A stretch of DNA of 61,688 bases from Nitrosopumilaceae archaeon (GTDB taxonomy: Archaea; Thermoproteota; Nitrososphaeria; Nitrososphaerales; Nitrosopumilaceae). The DNA lies in the NCBI GenBank assembly GCA_030041535.1, contig JASHNR010000030.1, forward strand, positions 1-61,688, in the 5' to 3' direction. The notes beneath the pieces are model-generated. The model had not been told where the DNA came from, ran no database searches, and saw nothing but the letters and a program-made list of their open reading frames with translations. Position numbers and translations under genes: made by a program. Below, piece after piece: positions 8,134 to 17,844 of this stretch (position 1 is its first letter; each line of letters begins with the position of its first letter).

Positions 8134-9744
8134 TCACTCATTAATTTTGCAATCTGATAACGGTATTGAAAAATTCTCAAAAAACTTTCCCATGTCTGTC
8201 TTTTTAATAGTACATGTAACATACAAAAGATTTAAGCTGGAATCATTTTCCTGCGTGGTATTATCTGTCTGGTTTTCAAACTTACTCAATAAATCGGTAA
8301 GATTTCCCAATTCTGCTCTTGAAAATGATAAATTCGTACTGTTGTCAATTGTAGAATTTCTATACAGCGCATTTTGTAGCTCTTGTGGAGTTATACCAAA
8401 CGTAGTGTTTTTTCCAATGATCTGTTGTAGTTCATCAGTGGTCATATTGAGAGTAGCATTATTTCCTACTATCTCTTGTAGCTCTTGTGGCGTTATGCCA
8501 AATGTATTGTTATTTAAGGAAAGTTCGTCTGACGACATATTGTTGATAGATTCTCCAACGAGTTGTTGTATTTGCATCTGTGTCATATTGAGAGTAGCAT
8601 TATTTCCTACTATCTCTTGTAGCTCTTGTGGAGTTATACCAAACGTAGTGTTTTTTTCAATGATCTGCTGTAATTGATCGGGGGTAATGCTGAGTTTGGT
8701 GTTATTATATGCTGATATTTCAGGATATGAGGCATTAGTCTGATTTGTAGATAATACATCAGAAGAAGAATTTGAATTGGAAAGATCTATTGAAACAACA
8801 TTGTTTGAGAAAAGACTGGATACGTAGAGTTTGTTGGTAAGAGAATTTACGGCAATATTTCTAGATGACATGCCAGAATTAATCTCATCTAATATCTTGT
8901 TTGAATTTCCATCTATTTCAAAGATGGTCCCCGTTTGCTCATTAGCTTCGTATATCCTGTTAGTTATTGGGTTAATTGCCATTGATGATGACCCTGACAT
9001 TGTTGGTATGGAGGTTATCAAGCTATTTGTGGTTCCATTGATCACTGATATGGAACCATCATTCCAGCAAGTTACATAAACCAAATCACTGATTGGATTT
9101 ACTACAACTTCCCATGGGCCTCCATCTACCGGGATGGTAGAAATTATTTTGTTTGTGTTACCGTCAATTACAGTAAGAGAATTTGACAGACTATTTGGCA
9201 CGTAAATTCTATTGGTGGAAGGATTTACTGCTACCCCCCATGGACCATTTCCTACCGGTATATCTGTTAATACTGTATTATCAGATCCATTGATAACTGA
9301 TACTGAATTGGATATCAAATTTGTAACATAGATTAGATTGGTGGAAGGATTTACTGCTACCCCCCATGGACTGCTTTGTACATGTATGTTTGTTACAATC
9401 TTGTTTGTATTGGCATTTATTATCGATACCTCGTTTGAGAATCGGTTAGTAACATAAGCCATATTTGTAAGTGGATTGATATCTATATGTGCGGACCCAG
9501 AGCCAACTAGAAATTCATTTTGATCAAGCGGTATGTTGGTTATTATTTTATCTGCTGATCCATCTATGACTGTAACAAAACTGAATACGTAGCTGGTGAC
9601 GTATATTCTATCGGTAGTCGGATTTACCGTTATTCCGCTGCTTCCCCATCCCACATTTATGTTTGATATTGAACCTGAGGCATATTGAATGGAAAGAATG
9701 CTTACTATGCAAGCTAATGTTAAGGCATACGAACCTTTTCTCAT
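8134..9744 (-). CDS. Secreted YVTN-type seven-bladed beta-propeller with Q/N-rich repeats
   Basis: The frame is open to 9798, but I choose ATG 9744 because it places a clean signal peptide at the N-terminus (MRKGSYALTLACIVSILSIQ). About seven ~42-residue units follow, each with (G)VAVNPSTNxIYVTN and xVSVINGxTNxxxxxIPV, enough for a seven-bladed propeller. The C-terminal ~200 residues are different: short helical repeats FGITPQELQEIVGNNATLNM and similar, rich in N, Q and T with many possible N-glycosylation sites. No membrane anchor or PEFG signal is visible at the end. Probably an extracellular or S-layer-associated binding protein. The ligand is unknown. Confidence 0.88.
   Translation of the reverse strand: MRKGSYALTLACIVSILSIQYASGSISNINVGWGSSGITVNPTTDRIYVTSYVFSFVTVIDGSADKIITNIPLDQNEFLVGSGSAHIDINPLTNMAYVTNRFSNEVSIINANTNKIVTNIHVQSSPWGVAVNPSTNLIYVTNLISNSVSVINGSDNTVLTDIPVGNGPWGVAVNPSTNRIYVPNSLSNSLTVIDGNTNKIISTIPVDGGPWEVVVNPISDLVYVTCWNDGSISVINGTTNSLITSIPTMSGSSSMAINPITNRIYEANEQTGTIFEIDGNSNKILDEINSGMSSRNIAVNSLTNKLYVSSLFSNNVVSIDLSNSNSSSDVLSTNQTNASYPEISAYNNTKLSITPDQLQQIIEKNTTFGITPQELQEIVGNNATLNMTQMQIQQLVGESINNMSSDELSLNNNTFGITPQELQEIVGNNATLNMTTDELQQIIGKNTTFGITPQELQNALYRNSTIDNSTNLSFSRAELGNLTDLLSKFENQTDNTTQENDSSLNLLYVTCTIKKTDMGKFFENFSIPLSDCKINE
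8441..8490 (-). repeat. 50-base repeat in propeller gene, copy 1
   Basis: Identical to 8582-8631. It encodes part of the TPQELQEIVGNNATLNMT helical repeat. A near-identical relative of the adjoining segment lies at about 8377-8425. Confidence 0.85.
8582..8631 (-). repeat. 50-base repeat in propeller gene, copy 2
   Basis: Second identical copy of 8441-8490. The distance of 141 bases is a multiple of three. Confidence 0.85.
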
Positions 9745-9976
9745 ATGATCTGAGATACTATGAAACATAATTAATTGGTTGGTGAATGTTATGAACAAAA
9801 AAACCAGTTTGACCTTTTTACGTAAAAAAATAGGACTGGGAACCGGTAATATTGGGAATGATAGTATGTCCCCAGTACTTAAGTTCTGAATGTATTATGA
9901 CTAAATTAACATGTGTTTGCATGAACTGCACAAACTCCACAAATAAAATATAAGGTTAAACCTACTTGTATTAGCA

Positions 9977-10486
9977 TTGGAAATACTCATAGCTGACGAC
10001 GAACCCGATCTCTTAGACCAATACAAACTCGCTCTTGAAACAGAAGGTCATAGCGTCATAACCTGCAAAGATGGAGAACAATGTCTTAAGATATATCTAA
10101 TTGAATCTGAACAGCAAATCGCAGATAGTTCTACATCGGTATTTGATGCAGTGGTCTTAGATTATCAAATGCCTGAAAAAAATGGCATTGAAGTAGCAAA
10201 AGGAATTTTGGCAATTAATCCGCACCAGAGAATCATATTTGCTTCTGGCTACATCCAAGAAACTTTCTTGGATTCGATAAAACAATTAGGGCAAATCACA
10301 GAAATAATGCAAAAACCATTCTCATTGCAAGCATTAGTTGATACTATTGAGGATAAAGATATCTACGCGCAACTAGAAAAACTAAATGTTGATGTAGCTG
10401 TAATCAAAGAATTGAATCCATCACATGCGCAAATAAAGGCATATTTTGATGTTTTGTGCAGGCTACAAAAGGGTAGGACCTTTTAG
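9977..10486 (+). CDS. Response regulator with short helical extension
   Basis: 169 residues from TTG 9977 (MEILIADDEPD). The full receiver set is present: DDE pocket, phospho-aspartate in AVVLDYQMPEKNG, serine switch in IIFASGY and lysine in MQKPFS. It is closest to the receivers at 4021 and 5985 (shared CKDGEQCLKIY block and long loop). About 40 helical residues follow the receiver, too few for a known DNA-binding domain. No kinase is adjacent on its strand, so it is an orphan that could take phosphate from either kinase in this region. Confidence 0.91.
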   Translation: MEILIADDEPDLLDQYKLALETEGHSVITCKDGEQCLKIYLIESEQQIADSSTSVFDAVVLDYQMPEKNGIEVAKGILAINPHQRIIFASGYIQETFLDSIKQLGQITEIMQKPFSLQALVDTIEDKDIYAQLEKLNVDVAVIKELNPSHAQIKAYFDVLCRLQKGRTF

Positions 10487-10540
10487 AAATTCATGTTTGA
10501 CAATGTTGTGCTGTGAATGTTAAAAGTTTTTGATGACACA

Positions 10541-11575
10541 CTATTGGATATCATTACAAAATCCATTATCAGTGTTGTTGTATAGTGACTGTATGGCAGC
10601 AACATCGCATTCTGATATGTATGGGTAATCTGTTTGAATTGTAGCATGCATAAGATCTTGAGGATCGCTTGTATGTGGAAGGCCTAATGCATGCCCAAAT
10701 TCATGTCTTACTATGGTGGCAAGCTGATTGTCTGTAAGCTTATCCGCGTCATAGATAGTAATAAAAGATTTTAAGATCTGCGAATTATCAACGATTGATC
10801 TAGTGTATCCAGAATATCCATCTGGATCTTCAAGCTGGGATAAAACTATGACAATTTGACCAGGTCCATCATTAGATTCTACAATGTTAAAGTCAGTTGG
10901 AACATAGAATTCGGTATCTGGTATTGTACTTAGAGCGCCTTTCCAACCCTTGAAGTATTCAGATTTTCCATCTGATGGGGTCTTGCCTAGTAGGGAATTG
11001 TCTATGTATAGTGCATCCGTTGATAAAATAGCATCTTCAACAGTGTTAATTTTTTCTTGGCTTAGTTGGTCTGGATTTATTATGCTCACCGTTAACGGCG
11101 TACCTTTAGCAATGTTCCAGTATTTGTGGGTGACGTCGGTCTGTCCTTGAAGATTTTCTATCAAATATCGTGTTTTTATATCGTTAGATATATCTGCAGA
11201 ATTTGCCTGGTAATGGTTACTGACCACATAGAATATCAGAACTGCAAGTATTGGCAATACTATCAATTCTGCTTTTAATATGGTTCTTGCACTAAGCTTT
11301 TGAATTTTCTTCTTTACTGTAATAATTTCATGTGAGATTTTATTCTGTTTTCTAATAAGATCGCTGATTTCTTCTGGTGGTGCATCATTATCTAATAAAT
11401 GATTAGAACTCTCTTCATGAATCTCTAATAATTGTAGTTGCTCTGTTGTCTTGTTGAGTTCTTTTGTTAATACTGATAATTGTAATTTTAGCTGTTTTAT
11501 GGATCTTGCTTTATCTGATGTTTGTTGATCTATTTGCATTTTACAAAGACAACTCCTTATTTTTAGCCAATCCAT
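10541..11575 (-). CDS. Membrane-anchored matrixin-like zinc metalloprotease
   Basis: 344 residues. Residues ~20-95 are a coiled coil, ~99-118 a membrane helix, and the rest is probably outside the cell. Histidine 291 begins HEFGHALGLPH, the met-zincin HExxHxxGxxH zinc site, followed by a methionine turn (QDLMHATI). This fits the M10 matrixin-like family. The start at 11575 gives a cysteine-containing N-terminus; ATG 11539 is an alternative. The CBS gene upstream ends four bases before this start, so the two are probably one operon. No pro-peptide cysteine switch is seen. Confidence 0.87.
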   Translation of the reverse strand: MDWLKIRSCLCKMQIDQQTSDKARSIKQLKLQLSVLTKELNKTTEQLQLLEIHEESSNHLLDNDAPPEEISDLIRKQNKISHEIITVKKKIQKLSARTILKAELIVLPILAVLIFYVVSNHYQANSADISNDIKTRYLIENLQGQTDVTHKYWNIAKGTPLTVSIINPDQLSQEKINTVEDAILSTDALYIDNSLLGKTPSDGKSEYFKGWKGALSTIPDTEFYVPTDFNIVESNDGPGQIVIVLSQLEDPDGYSGYTRSIVDNSQILKSFITIYDADKLTDNQLATIVRHEFGHALGLPHTSDPQDLMHATIQTDYPYISECDVAAIQSLYNNTDNGFCNDIQ

Positions 11576-11579
11576 TCAC

Positions 11580-12473
11580 CTAGCTTAATGCCATGATGAG
11601 ATCCCATGGAGTTAAGACATTGTTTAGTGTCATAACAAAAGAATGTTTCATACCTAACATAATTTTACACATATCTGGTATCCTTGTATTTTCAGAAATT
11701 ATTTTTCCATTTTTTAGATTAAGTGTTGTTGATTTTAAATCAAAAAAATTCTTAACATTTTCAAGATAATTTAACTCTATAATTTTTTCAAATATTATCT
11801 GTGGATTGACAAATCGAGGGGTATTTTCTAATATTAAAACTTCTGTATCGTTTTGAATCATCCGCGTTATGATTGTTCCAATAGTGTCATCGCGATTAAA
11901 AGTAGGAATTAACTTGAGAGGTATATCCGAAACTCTCATACGTGTATCACATAGTACACCTACTTCTAACAAACGTCTTGCCGAAACAGTGGAATAATTC
12001 CCGTCTTCATTTTTAACCAATGCAAAATCTCTTTGTATGTGTTGCATTTTTTTAAGTAAATCATTAACCTTAGTAGTGGGGGAAGCCACATACAGATTTC
12101 TATTCATTACATTTTGAACTGTTAGATCTGAGAAGAAGGAATGATCTGGGTTTTTTGAAAACTCTTTAATGACCTCTTGTCCTCCCAACATTCCAACTGG
12201 AATATCGTTTTCCATTACAACCAAATTATTTGTAAATGTTTCTAGAAATCTAACAAGCATTGAAGTGGCAACCCACATCTTTTCTTTGCTTTCTATCGTA
12301 GCCATTGATGAATATACAAGTAAATGCGGCAGAATATCCTCTATCGTACACTCGTTCAGATGCAGATTCTTTTGGTTACTAGAGGATGGAAATAATATGC
12401 ATTCTCTAGTTGTCCTAATAGTATCATTCAGGCGCAATTTACTCTTCAAATTAAATATGAAATCAATATTCAT
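11580..12473 (-). CDS. CBS-domain protein
   Basis: 297 residues, no membrane segment. At least two CBS-like modules are visible: one around residues 85-170 (LTVQNVMNRNLYVASP, then a loop-helix FALVKNEDG), and one around 180-290 (MRVSDIPLKLIPTF, DTEVLIL). CBS pairs usually bind adenine nucleotides and control a partner. The partner here is probably the downstream membrane metalloprotease, four bases away, though the protease's catalytic domain is predicted outside the membrane, so control would have to act on its cytoplasmic coiled coil. That link is inference. Confidence 0.78.
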   Translation of the reverse strand: MNIDFIFNLKSKLRLNDTIRTTRECILFPSSSNQKNLHLNECTIEDILPHLLVYSSMATIESKEKMWVATSMLVRFLETFTNNLVVMENDIPVGMLGGQEVIKEFSKNPDHSFFSDLTVQNVMNRNLYVASPTTKVNDLLKKMQHIQRDFALVKNEDGNYSTVSARRLLEVGVLCDTRMRVSDIPLKLIPTFNRDDTIGTIITRMIQNDTEVLILENTPRFVNPQIIFEKIIELNYLENVKNFFDLKSTTLNLKNGKIISENTRIPDMCKIMLGMKHSFVMTLNNVLTPWDLIMALS

Positions 12474-12673
12474 TTTAAATCACAACTGAAATACGCTGAA
12501 ACGTCACCATTTGTAAAGATCACGCCAAACATGTTTTTTTATTGATGAATTAGAATGATATTTTCTAGTATGTTCACATTGAACAGACTTGCGTCTGATT
12601 TTATTGTACCAACAGAAAAATTACTTCAATATATTTAATGTATAGTGTTTATGTTATTAATTAATTTTAAATT

Positions 12674-15187
12674 CTATTTTTTAACGTTGGTTGTATTTGT
12701 AGCATTTCTCTTTAACAAATGGATGTTTTTCTTTTTTATTAGAATTCCTCCAGCTGCTATTGTTCCCATCACCGCGAAAGGTAAAGGATCTACTCCATTG
12801 ATTTTGAATGATTTGAAATTTGGTGGTGTAGAAGCAGATGTAGTGTTAGTGTTATTTGTTACAACTTGGGTCGAATTTATTTTAATCAAATCTCTGATCT
12901 CCGTAGGGTTGAATCCTGAACCCGTTACCACAGAATCAAGGTTAATTATTCCTGTAGAGTTTGACATGAGAGATATGCTGGCAACACCGTTTTGGTCTGT
13001 TGTCTTGTCAGAACTCTGTATGCTTGCTCCTTCTGCTTTCCAATTTACATTCATATCTGGAAGGGGATTTCCATATCTTTGTGCAGTTATGTTGGCAAAG
13101 AATGTTTCCTCAGGTAGAACTGTTTTTGGAGACTTGATGGTTACAGTGGGAGTCATACTTTCAACACTAACTTGGTATGTTGCAAGCGGTAAGTTGTTTG
13201 CTATTACTGAAACTGTGGCACTTCCAGGCAACTTTGGAATTACATCAAAATTGGAATAATAATTTCCTTTGGAGATGGTTATATTTGATGGAGGTAGTAT
13301 AACTGAATCATTACTTGAAACTAACCTCATGTTGGTATCTTCATCGGTATACCTTGGATTAGAATTTGAATCAAAAACTTGCATATCCATAAGATTGGTA
13401 AAATTGGCAAGCAAAGGATCAGGATAATCCAAATTGGCCATTGCGGGAGATGAACTGACGGAACTTAATGTGAGGCTGGCTGGATATCCGCCTGTAATTA
13501 TATTGAGAGTTGTGGATCCATCTTTCAATGATTTGGCATTAAACAAATCTATAGAATCTCCATTTGATATTTTTTTAGATTCTACACTAAAATAATCATT
13601 AGGTAATATGGTTGGAGTATAATCGCTTGGAAAGTATGTTAGTGCACCTGATGAATCCACTAGATATAAAGCCAGAGGAAAATTTGATTGGCTCAACGCT
13701 TTTGGTACCAGCGAATTTGCAACAAGATTGAGTGAATTCACTGAAGATGCATTTATTGCTGCTTCTACAATTGTATCATTATAAGTAATAACATGTAGTG
13801 GTATTATAGACGGTAATCCAGCTGCTCCTGAGATAGCAGATGGTGGCGGAGCAGTATTTCCTACCTTGCCAAAGACTAGTGCAGATCCTTGGCCTCTGGC
13901 CATGTATACTGGGTCCACTGAAAGATAGTTTGAGTCTGAAGAATCAACCTCAATTTGGAGATCTCTGCTTGCAATAACTGGATTACCTTGAGGATCTTCT
14001 AAATGCATTATTCCTATTAGTTCATTATTTCCAGTTGCCAGTATAGGCAACATGTCAAGTTTTGCAGATTTGTCATCAAGAAACTGTGATGTGACTGTTG
14101 TCAATTGCACGGGAGTAGACAAAAATGTAGTGGTGTCTGGTGCGATACAGCCTGTAAGCTCTATGCAATCTGCAGGCCAAGCGGTATGATTTGATACGCT
14201 GTATCCTTGGGGGGCAGATAGACCAATGTTGAATGTTCCCACTACGCCAGCTTTTATTTCAATTGTAGTGTATCCTTCATAATCTCCTTTCTTTATGACC
14301 AATGGAGTATTGGAACTCATGAGTTGGTCTTGGGGGCTGGTGTTAACTAACCCTGTAGCTGTCGCATTTGATATCAATACTGAAACAGGGATATCTTGAT
14401 TTGCCACCACTTCATTGTTCGAATTATCTTTTAGCTGTGCTACGACGTATGCAATTGACCCTGCAAAATCATTAATCTTTGCTGGATATACATAGGCCTG
14501 AATAGTTGGCGTGTCTGTAGAAGTTATGGTAACTGTCGTACTTACGGACTGAAATGAAGCGGCAGACGCAAATATATTGGCTGAACCTGTCTGCCCTATT
14601 TCAAACCGTCCTATTGTGTAGTAGTGACCGCTCTTTATGGTGAGATGAGACGTAGTTAAACTAAGAGTTTCGTTGTCAGTTGTTGCAACCGTAATTGGAA
14701 TGTCTGTTTCTGCAGTTGCTGGAAGTCCATCGTTATTAGCTAATTCTATTGAAAAATATCCTGTCTTTGGACCGTCGATTGAAAATGATGAAGGCGTAGC
14801 TTTGATGAGTAATCTAGTTGGAGCAGATTCATCACTGTATACTGTAATGGGGAATTCCTGAGATGAAAACCCTGGTGCGGCAAGTACTATGCTTGCAGTA
14901 CCTGGATTATTTGCCCTAATTTCTATGTGAGTTATGAAACTTGTATCATTATCTTCCACGCCAACAACTTGAACTACGGTAGAATCTGTAGAAGAAAATA
15001 CAATGTTTTGAATTTTTGTAGGATATACATGCCCATTGTAAAGTGCATATACCTCCAAGGTCCCATTTGAGTTTTCAATCATCTTATCTGGTATGAGCCT
15101 AATTCCAAAGGTAGATGTATCTTCAGCATACGATTTAATTGTTGCAAGACCAACAATGAGAATTACTACTATCAATAATCTTCTCAA
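12674..15187 (-). CDS. Large secreted multidomain Ig-like surface protein with C-terminal anchor
   Basis: 837 residues. A signal peptide is at the N-terminus (MRRLLIVVILIVGLATIKSY, cut near SYA-ED). The body is a series of ~90-100-residue beta-rich segments with motifs such as GTASIVLAAPGF, TGSANIFASAASF, GSATVSVIANNLP and NGVASISLMSNSTG, as in bacterial Ig-like (BIG) or invasin domains. A membrane helix near the end (DPLPFAVMGTIAAGGILI) followed by KKK anchors it. Only two cysteines (…DCIELTGCIAP) lie close together and may bridge. It is probably an S-layer or adhesion protein. Confidence 0.82.
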   Translation of the reverse strand: MRRLLIVVILIVGLATIKSYAEDTSTFGIRLIPDKMIENSNGTLEVYALYNGHVYPTKIQNIVFSSTDSTVVQVVGVEDNDTSFITHIEIRANNPGTASIVLAAPGFSSQEFPITVYSDESAPTRLLIKATPSSFSIDGPKTGYFSIELANNDGLPATAETDIPITVATTDNETLSLTTSHLTIKSGHYYTIGRFEIGQTGSANIFASAASFQSVSTTVTITSTDTPTIQAYVYPAKINDFAGSIAYVVAQLKDNSNNEVVANQDIPVSVLISNATATGLVNTSPQDQLMSSNTPLVIKKGDYEGYTTIEIKAGVVGTFNIGLSAPQGYSVSNHTAWPADCIELTGCIAPDTTTFLSTPVQLTTVTSQFLDDKSAKLDMLPILATGNNELIGIMHLEDPQGNPVIASRDLQIEVDSSDSNYLSVDPVYMARGQGSALVFGKVGNTAPPPSAISGAAGLPSIIPLHVITYNDTIVEAAINASSVNSLNLVANSLVPKALSQSNFPLALYLVDSSGALTYFPSDYTPTILPNDYFSVESKKISNGDSIDLFNAKSLKDGSTTLNIITGGYPASLTLSSVSSSPAMANLDYPDPLLANFTNLMDMQVFDSNSNPRYTDEDTNMRLVSSNDSVILPPSNITISKGNYYSNFDVIPKLPGSATVSVIANNLPLATYQVSVESMTPTVTIKSPKTVLPEETFFANITAQRYGNPLPDMNVNWKAEGASIQSSDKTTDQNGVASISLMSNSTGIINLDSVVTGSGFNPTEIRDLIKINSTQVVTNNTNTTSASTPPNFKSFKINGVDPLPFAVMGTIAAGGILIKKKNIHLLKRNATNTTNVKK

Positions 15188-15303
15188 TACATGTTTTTAT
15201 AAAGAAAATTATCATATAAGATACTGTATGGTTTTTTTGAACGAATTTTAGGTATTATCGTACATAATGTGAATAAACTAAATTAATATGCAAAAAGAAG
15301 GTG

Positions 15304-16116
15304 TTAGGTCGATTGATATACAACCTCTAGAGGTTTTGACTTTTTCCACAAGTGGGAACATAGGCTGTAGATATTGTTGACTATTTCTATGGAATTTGTA
15401 TGAACAATAGAATCTGTATCATCGTTTAGATCCATGGAACCTTTCATTGATCCTGACATGATGATCTGTTTGTCTTTCTCTCCGACGATTCTTCCTTTGG
15501 AAGGAAGTTTTCCAAGTCTGGTTTCACTAGCTCCCAATCGATTAACAAGCTGAATAGCTTGTTTGTTTTCAATCTCTGTTACTATTCTTACCTCGCCTCC
15601 TTTTTTAATACGCTCTTTTATCTTTTCAGGTATGGCGGTGTGATACATTCTCATGATGTCTTCAACAGTGGTCACAATGTATACGACATCCGTAGACTCT
15701 GTTATCATTTTACCTATGCGGGAATAAATATTAGATCGTCCTTGTATTATGGAAAAAGAGGATAATTCAGTTGCAGGGGTAGGTCGTTTTAATTCGTCCA
15801 AGCTTGTGATCAGCTGTCTTGAAAGTTTCTCCATTGTTACAATTTCATCTTGTTTTTTCTGGATTATGTTTTTTAGTGCTTCTTGCGGGTCTATTGCTTT
15901 ACAGATCGTAGGGTTGGATAATGTCGTTGTAATTAGCCCAAAATTTCTTAGTTTGTTCAAGGCTCTGTATGTCTTACCTCTATCCACATCTAATTTTGCC
16001 GACAAACTGCCAACTGTTACCTCTCCAGTTCTTAGTAATCCTAGGTAAATTTTTGCATCGTCACCCTCTAAACCAAAATACTTGAGTGTGGAAATAAGAT
16101 CTTCTTCGATACTCAA
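15304..16116 (-). CDS. TrmB-family transcriptional regulator
   Basis: 270 residues. A winged helix-turn-helix occupies residues ~8-80 (LEGDDAKIYLGLLRTGEVTV, SAKLDVDRGKTYRALNKLRN), followed by a coiled coil and a PLD-like effector domain of the TrmB type. The start is TTG 16116, overlapping the TGA stop of the upstream 45-residue ORF as TTGA, with AGGAG about ten bases before it. This points to translational coupling. TrmB proteins usually respond to sugars, but no transporter lies here and the ligand is unknown. The nearest downstream gene is the large surface protein. Confidence 0.86.
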   Translation of the reverse strand: MSIEEDLISTLKYFGLEGDDAKIYLGLLRTGEVTVGSLSAKLDVDRGKTYRALNKLRNFGLITTTLSNPTICKAIDPQEALKNIIQKKQDEIVTMEKLSRQLITSLDELKRPTPATELSSFSIIQGRSNIYSRIGKMITESTDVVYIVTTVEDIMRMYHTAIPEKIKERIKKGGEVRIVTEIENKQAIQLVNRLGASETRLGKLPSKGRIVGEKDKQIIMSGSMKGSMDLNDDTDSIVHTNSIEIVNNIYSLCSHLWKKSKPLEVVYQST

Positions 16117-16250
16117 ATTTCAATCGCTCCTGTGATCATGGCCTGATCTGCATGTATCTCATGGAAGGTCCTTCCACTTTCATAATACTGAGAATTAGGC
16201 ATAAATTTAATAATGCTATGACTAGACGCGTGTTTTGCCATGCAGATCAT
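16113..16250 (-). CDS. Small 45-residue ORF coupled to TrmB gene
   Basis: The frame is open upstream to 16373, but I choose ATG 16250 because a strong TATA box (16276-16287) ends 26 bases upstream, as expected for a leaderless archaeal transcript. The protein starts MICMAKHASSHSIIK and ends in an acidic stretch. It has no recognised domain. Its TGA overlaps the TTG of the TrmB gene. It could be a regulatory small protein or a leader ORF for TrmB translation. Confidence 0.6.
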   Translation of the reverse strand: MICMAKHASSHSIIKFMPNSQYYESGRTFHEIHADQAMITGAIEI

Positions 16251-16275
16251 TGAAGATCCGATCTGATCTATATTA

Positions 16276-16287
16276 GTATATAAAAAG
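16276..16287 (-). promoter_or_regulatory. TATA box for the 45-residue ORF/TrmB operon
   Basis: The minus strand reads CTTTTTATATAC, close to the archaeal consensus, centred about 31 bases before ATG 16250. This supports a near-leaderless transcript. Confidence 0.65.
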
Positions 16288-16373
16288 ATCGGTTCAAGTG
16301 AACCAATAGACTGTCTATCTCTTTTGACTTCTGGAACAGAATTGTATCTGTGGTGGAATGAGAGTAAAGTCAT

Positions 16374-17071
16374 CTCATTAGTTTACAACAATATGAGAGA
16401 TATGAGAAGATGTTTGTACAAAATAAACAAACGTTAATCCCGCATTATTATGAAAGGTAGAGGAAAAATGGGATCTTGATTGCTATTTTTACACAAAATT
16501 TAGAACGATTTTCATTGTAATGTGACGAATAATGTGAATGTGATAATTTACTAAAATTGAATATTTCATTAGGGTGCAGATAAAACCCAGGAGTGGATGT
16601 TAGGCAAATGTTTAGATTTCTTCAGCCTAGTTATCTGTGAAATACATACGATGTCTAATAGATTCGTTTCAGCCATGTGATAGATTGAGTTGGTGACGGA
16701 TTTACCGTTATAATGCAGATCTATATCCAATTGCCACATTAATTCATTATTGATGGCTGAAATTTCATTATAAATTATAAACGTGATGTGTTTTCGTCTC
16801 TTATCATACATAATGATAGTGTTTAATTGCACGAATTCAGTTGTTGACTGCGAAATTGATGAAAATCAGTTGTACGCATAAAATTTACAATATTTGTGTT
16901 TAACTCAATACTTATAGAAAACTGCATTTCACAGTAAATTTGAATTTTTGAACAACATGCTATGTGTTCCTATTTTATATCTATGCTACCTCGTTCTTTT
17001 AGCTTTAAATATTTCAGGCACTCGGTAAATAATTTTGAGATCTCTTGATTTATTGAAGATCTGGCGATTCA
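16374..17071. other. Long intergenic region with one doubtful ORF
   Basis: About 700 AT-rich bases. The only ORF of note is minus-strand 16569-16832 (87 codons, MQLNTIIMYDKRRKHI...), with mixed composition and no domain or ribosome site. I do not call it a gene, but a segment around WQLDIDLHYNGKSV is not obviously random. No RNA gene or strong dyad was recognised. Confidence 0.4.
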
Positions 17072-17776
17072 TTGCTAATGGTACTGGAAGGCAGTGTGGA
17101 TAGCATACGGGTCGTTCTAGCTTTATCAATGTTGGGTTATGCTACTTACTCCGATCTAAAAAACAGAGAAATCAGCGATTTTTTATGGGTGATATTTGGC
17201 GGCACAGCAGTTGTTTTAGTTTTCTTTGCATCTGACATGATGCATTTACTCACAAATGTCGGGGTTTCTCTAATTATTGCTCCTGTGGTGTTTGTAATTT
17301 GGAGATTGGGTTTTTTTGGTGGTGCTGATGCATTTGGACTTGTTGTACTTGCTGCTTTAGTTCCTGAATTTTCAATTTCAAATGGTTTAATCACCCCATT
17401 CACTGTACTTACTAACTCTGTGGTACTTTCTATAATACCAATTTTTTTCAATATTTCAAGAAATTTGATATCTCTAGCAAAACATGAGAATATTTTTGAT
17501 GGATTGGAGAATGAAACCAAGCGTAACAAGATACTTGCATTATTTTTAGGCTACAAAGCAAAAAATCCCAAGTTTAGTTTTTCAATTGAAAAACATGATG
17601 GTGTTAATCGGAGGCTTGATTTTTCATTAAAAAATGCTGATAATGCCGAGTTCTGTTCGTCTCAAGACACTTGGGTAACACCAGGGATACCATACATGAT
17701 CTACATTACTTTTGGATTCGTCATTCAGCTTGTGTATGGTGACATTATCTTTAATCTCTTTAGAACTTTACATTAG
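17072..17776 (+). CDS. Archaeal A24 prepilin/archaellin peptidase
   Basis: 234 residues. Several membrane helices are visible. The two catalytic aspartates of the FlaK/PibD family are present: one in YATYSDLKNREISD near residue 29 and one in FFGGADAFG near residue 84, the GxxD-type motif. A soluble loop of ~80 residues near the end precedes a last helix. It cuts signal peptides of archaellin or pilin precursors, which fits the chemotaxis genes earlier in the window. Start TTG 17072 or ATG 17078. Confidence 0.87.
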   Translation: MLMVLEGSVDSIRVVLALSMLGYATYSDLKNREISDFLWVIFGGTAVVLVFFASDMMHLLTNVGVSLIIAPVVFVIWRLGFFGGADAFGLVVLAALVPEFSISNGLITPFTVLTNSVVLSIIPIFFNISRNLISLAKHENIFDGLENETKRNKILALFLGYKAKNPKFSFSIEKHDGVNRRLDFSLKNADNAEFCSSQDTWVTPGIPYMIYITFGFVIQLVYGDIIFNLFRTLH

Positions 17777-17844
17777 ACAAACTGGCATTTTTAACTAGTA
17801 CAAACACGTTGAAAGTTTATTACCTCTCCAAAGTTAGCTAGGCT

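Noticed and set aside
8117-8677. 186-codon plus-strand ORF with cysteine repeats
   Set aside because: Antisense to the repeat region of the propeller gene; its repeated CSSCGVxP pattern just mirrors that repeat.
12645-13259. 204-codon plus-strand ORF inside the large surface-protein gene
   Set aside because: Antisense shadow of a well-supported minus-strand gene with signal peptide and anchor.
16569-16832. 87-codon minus-strand ORF in the long spacer
   Set aside because: Composition is mixed and no start signal or domain is visible; kept only as a note in the region entry.
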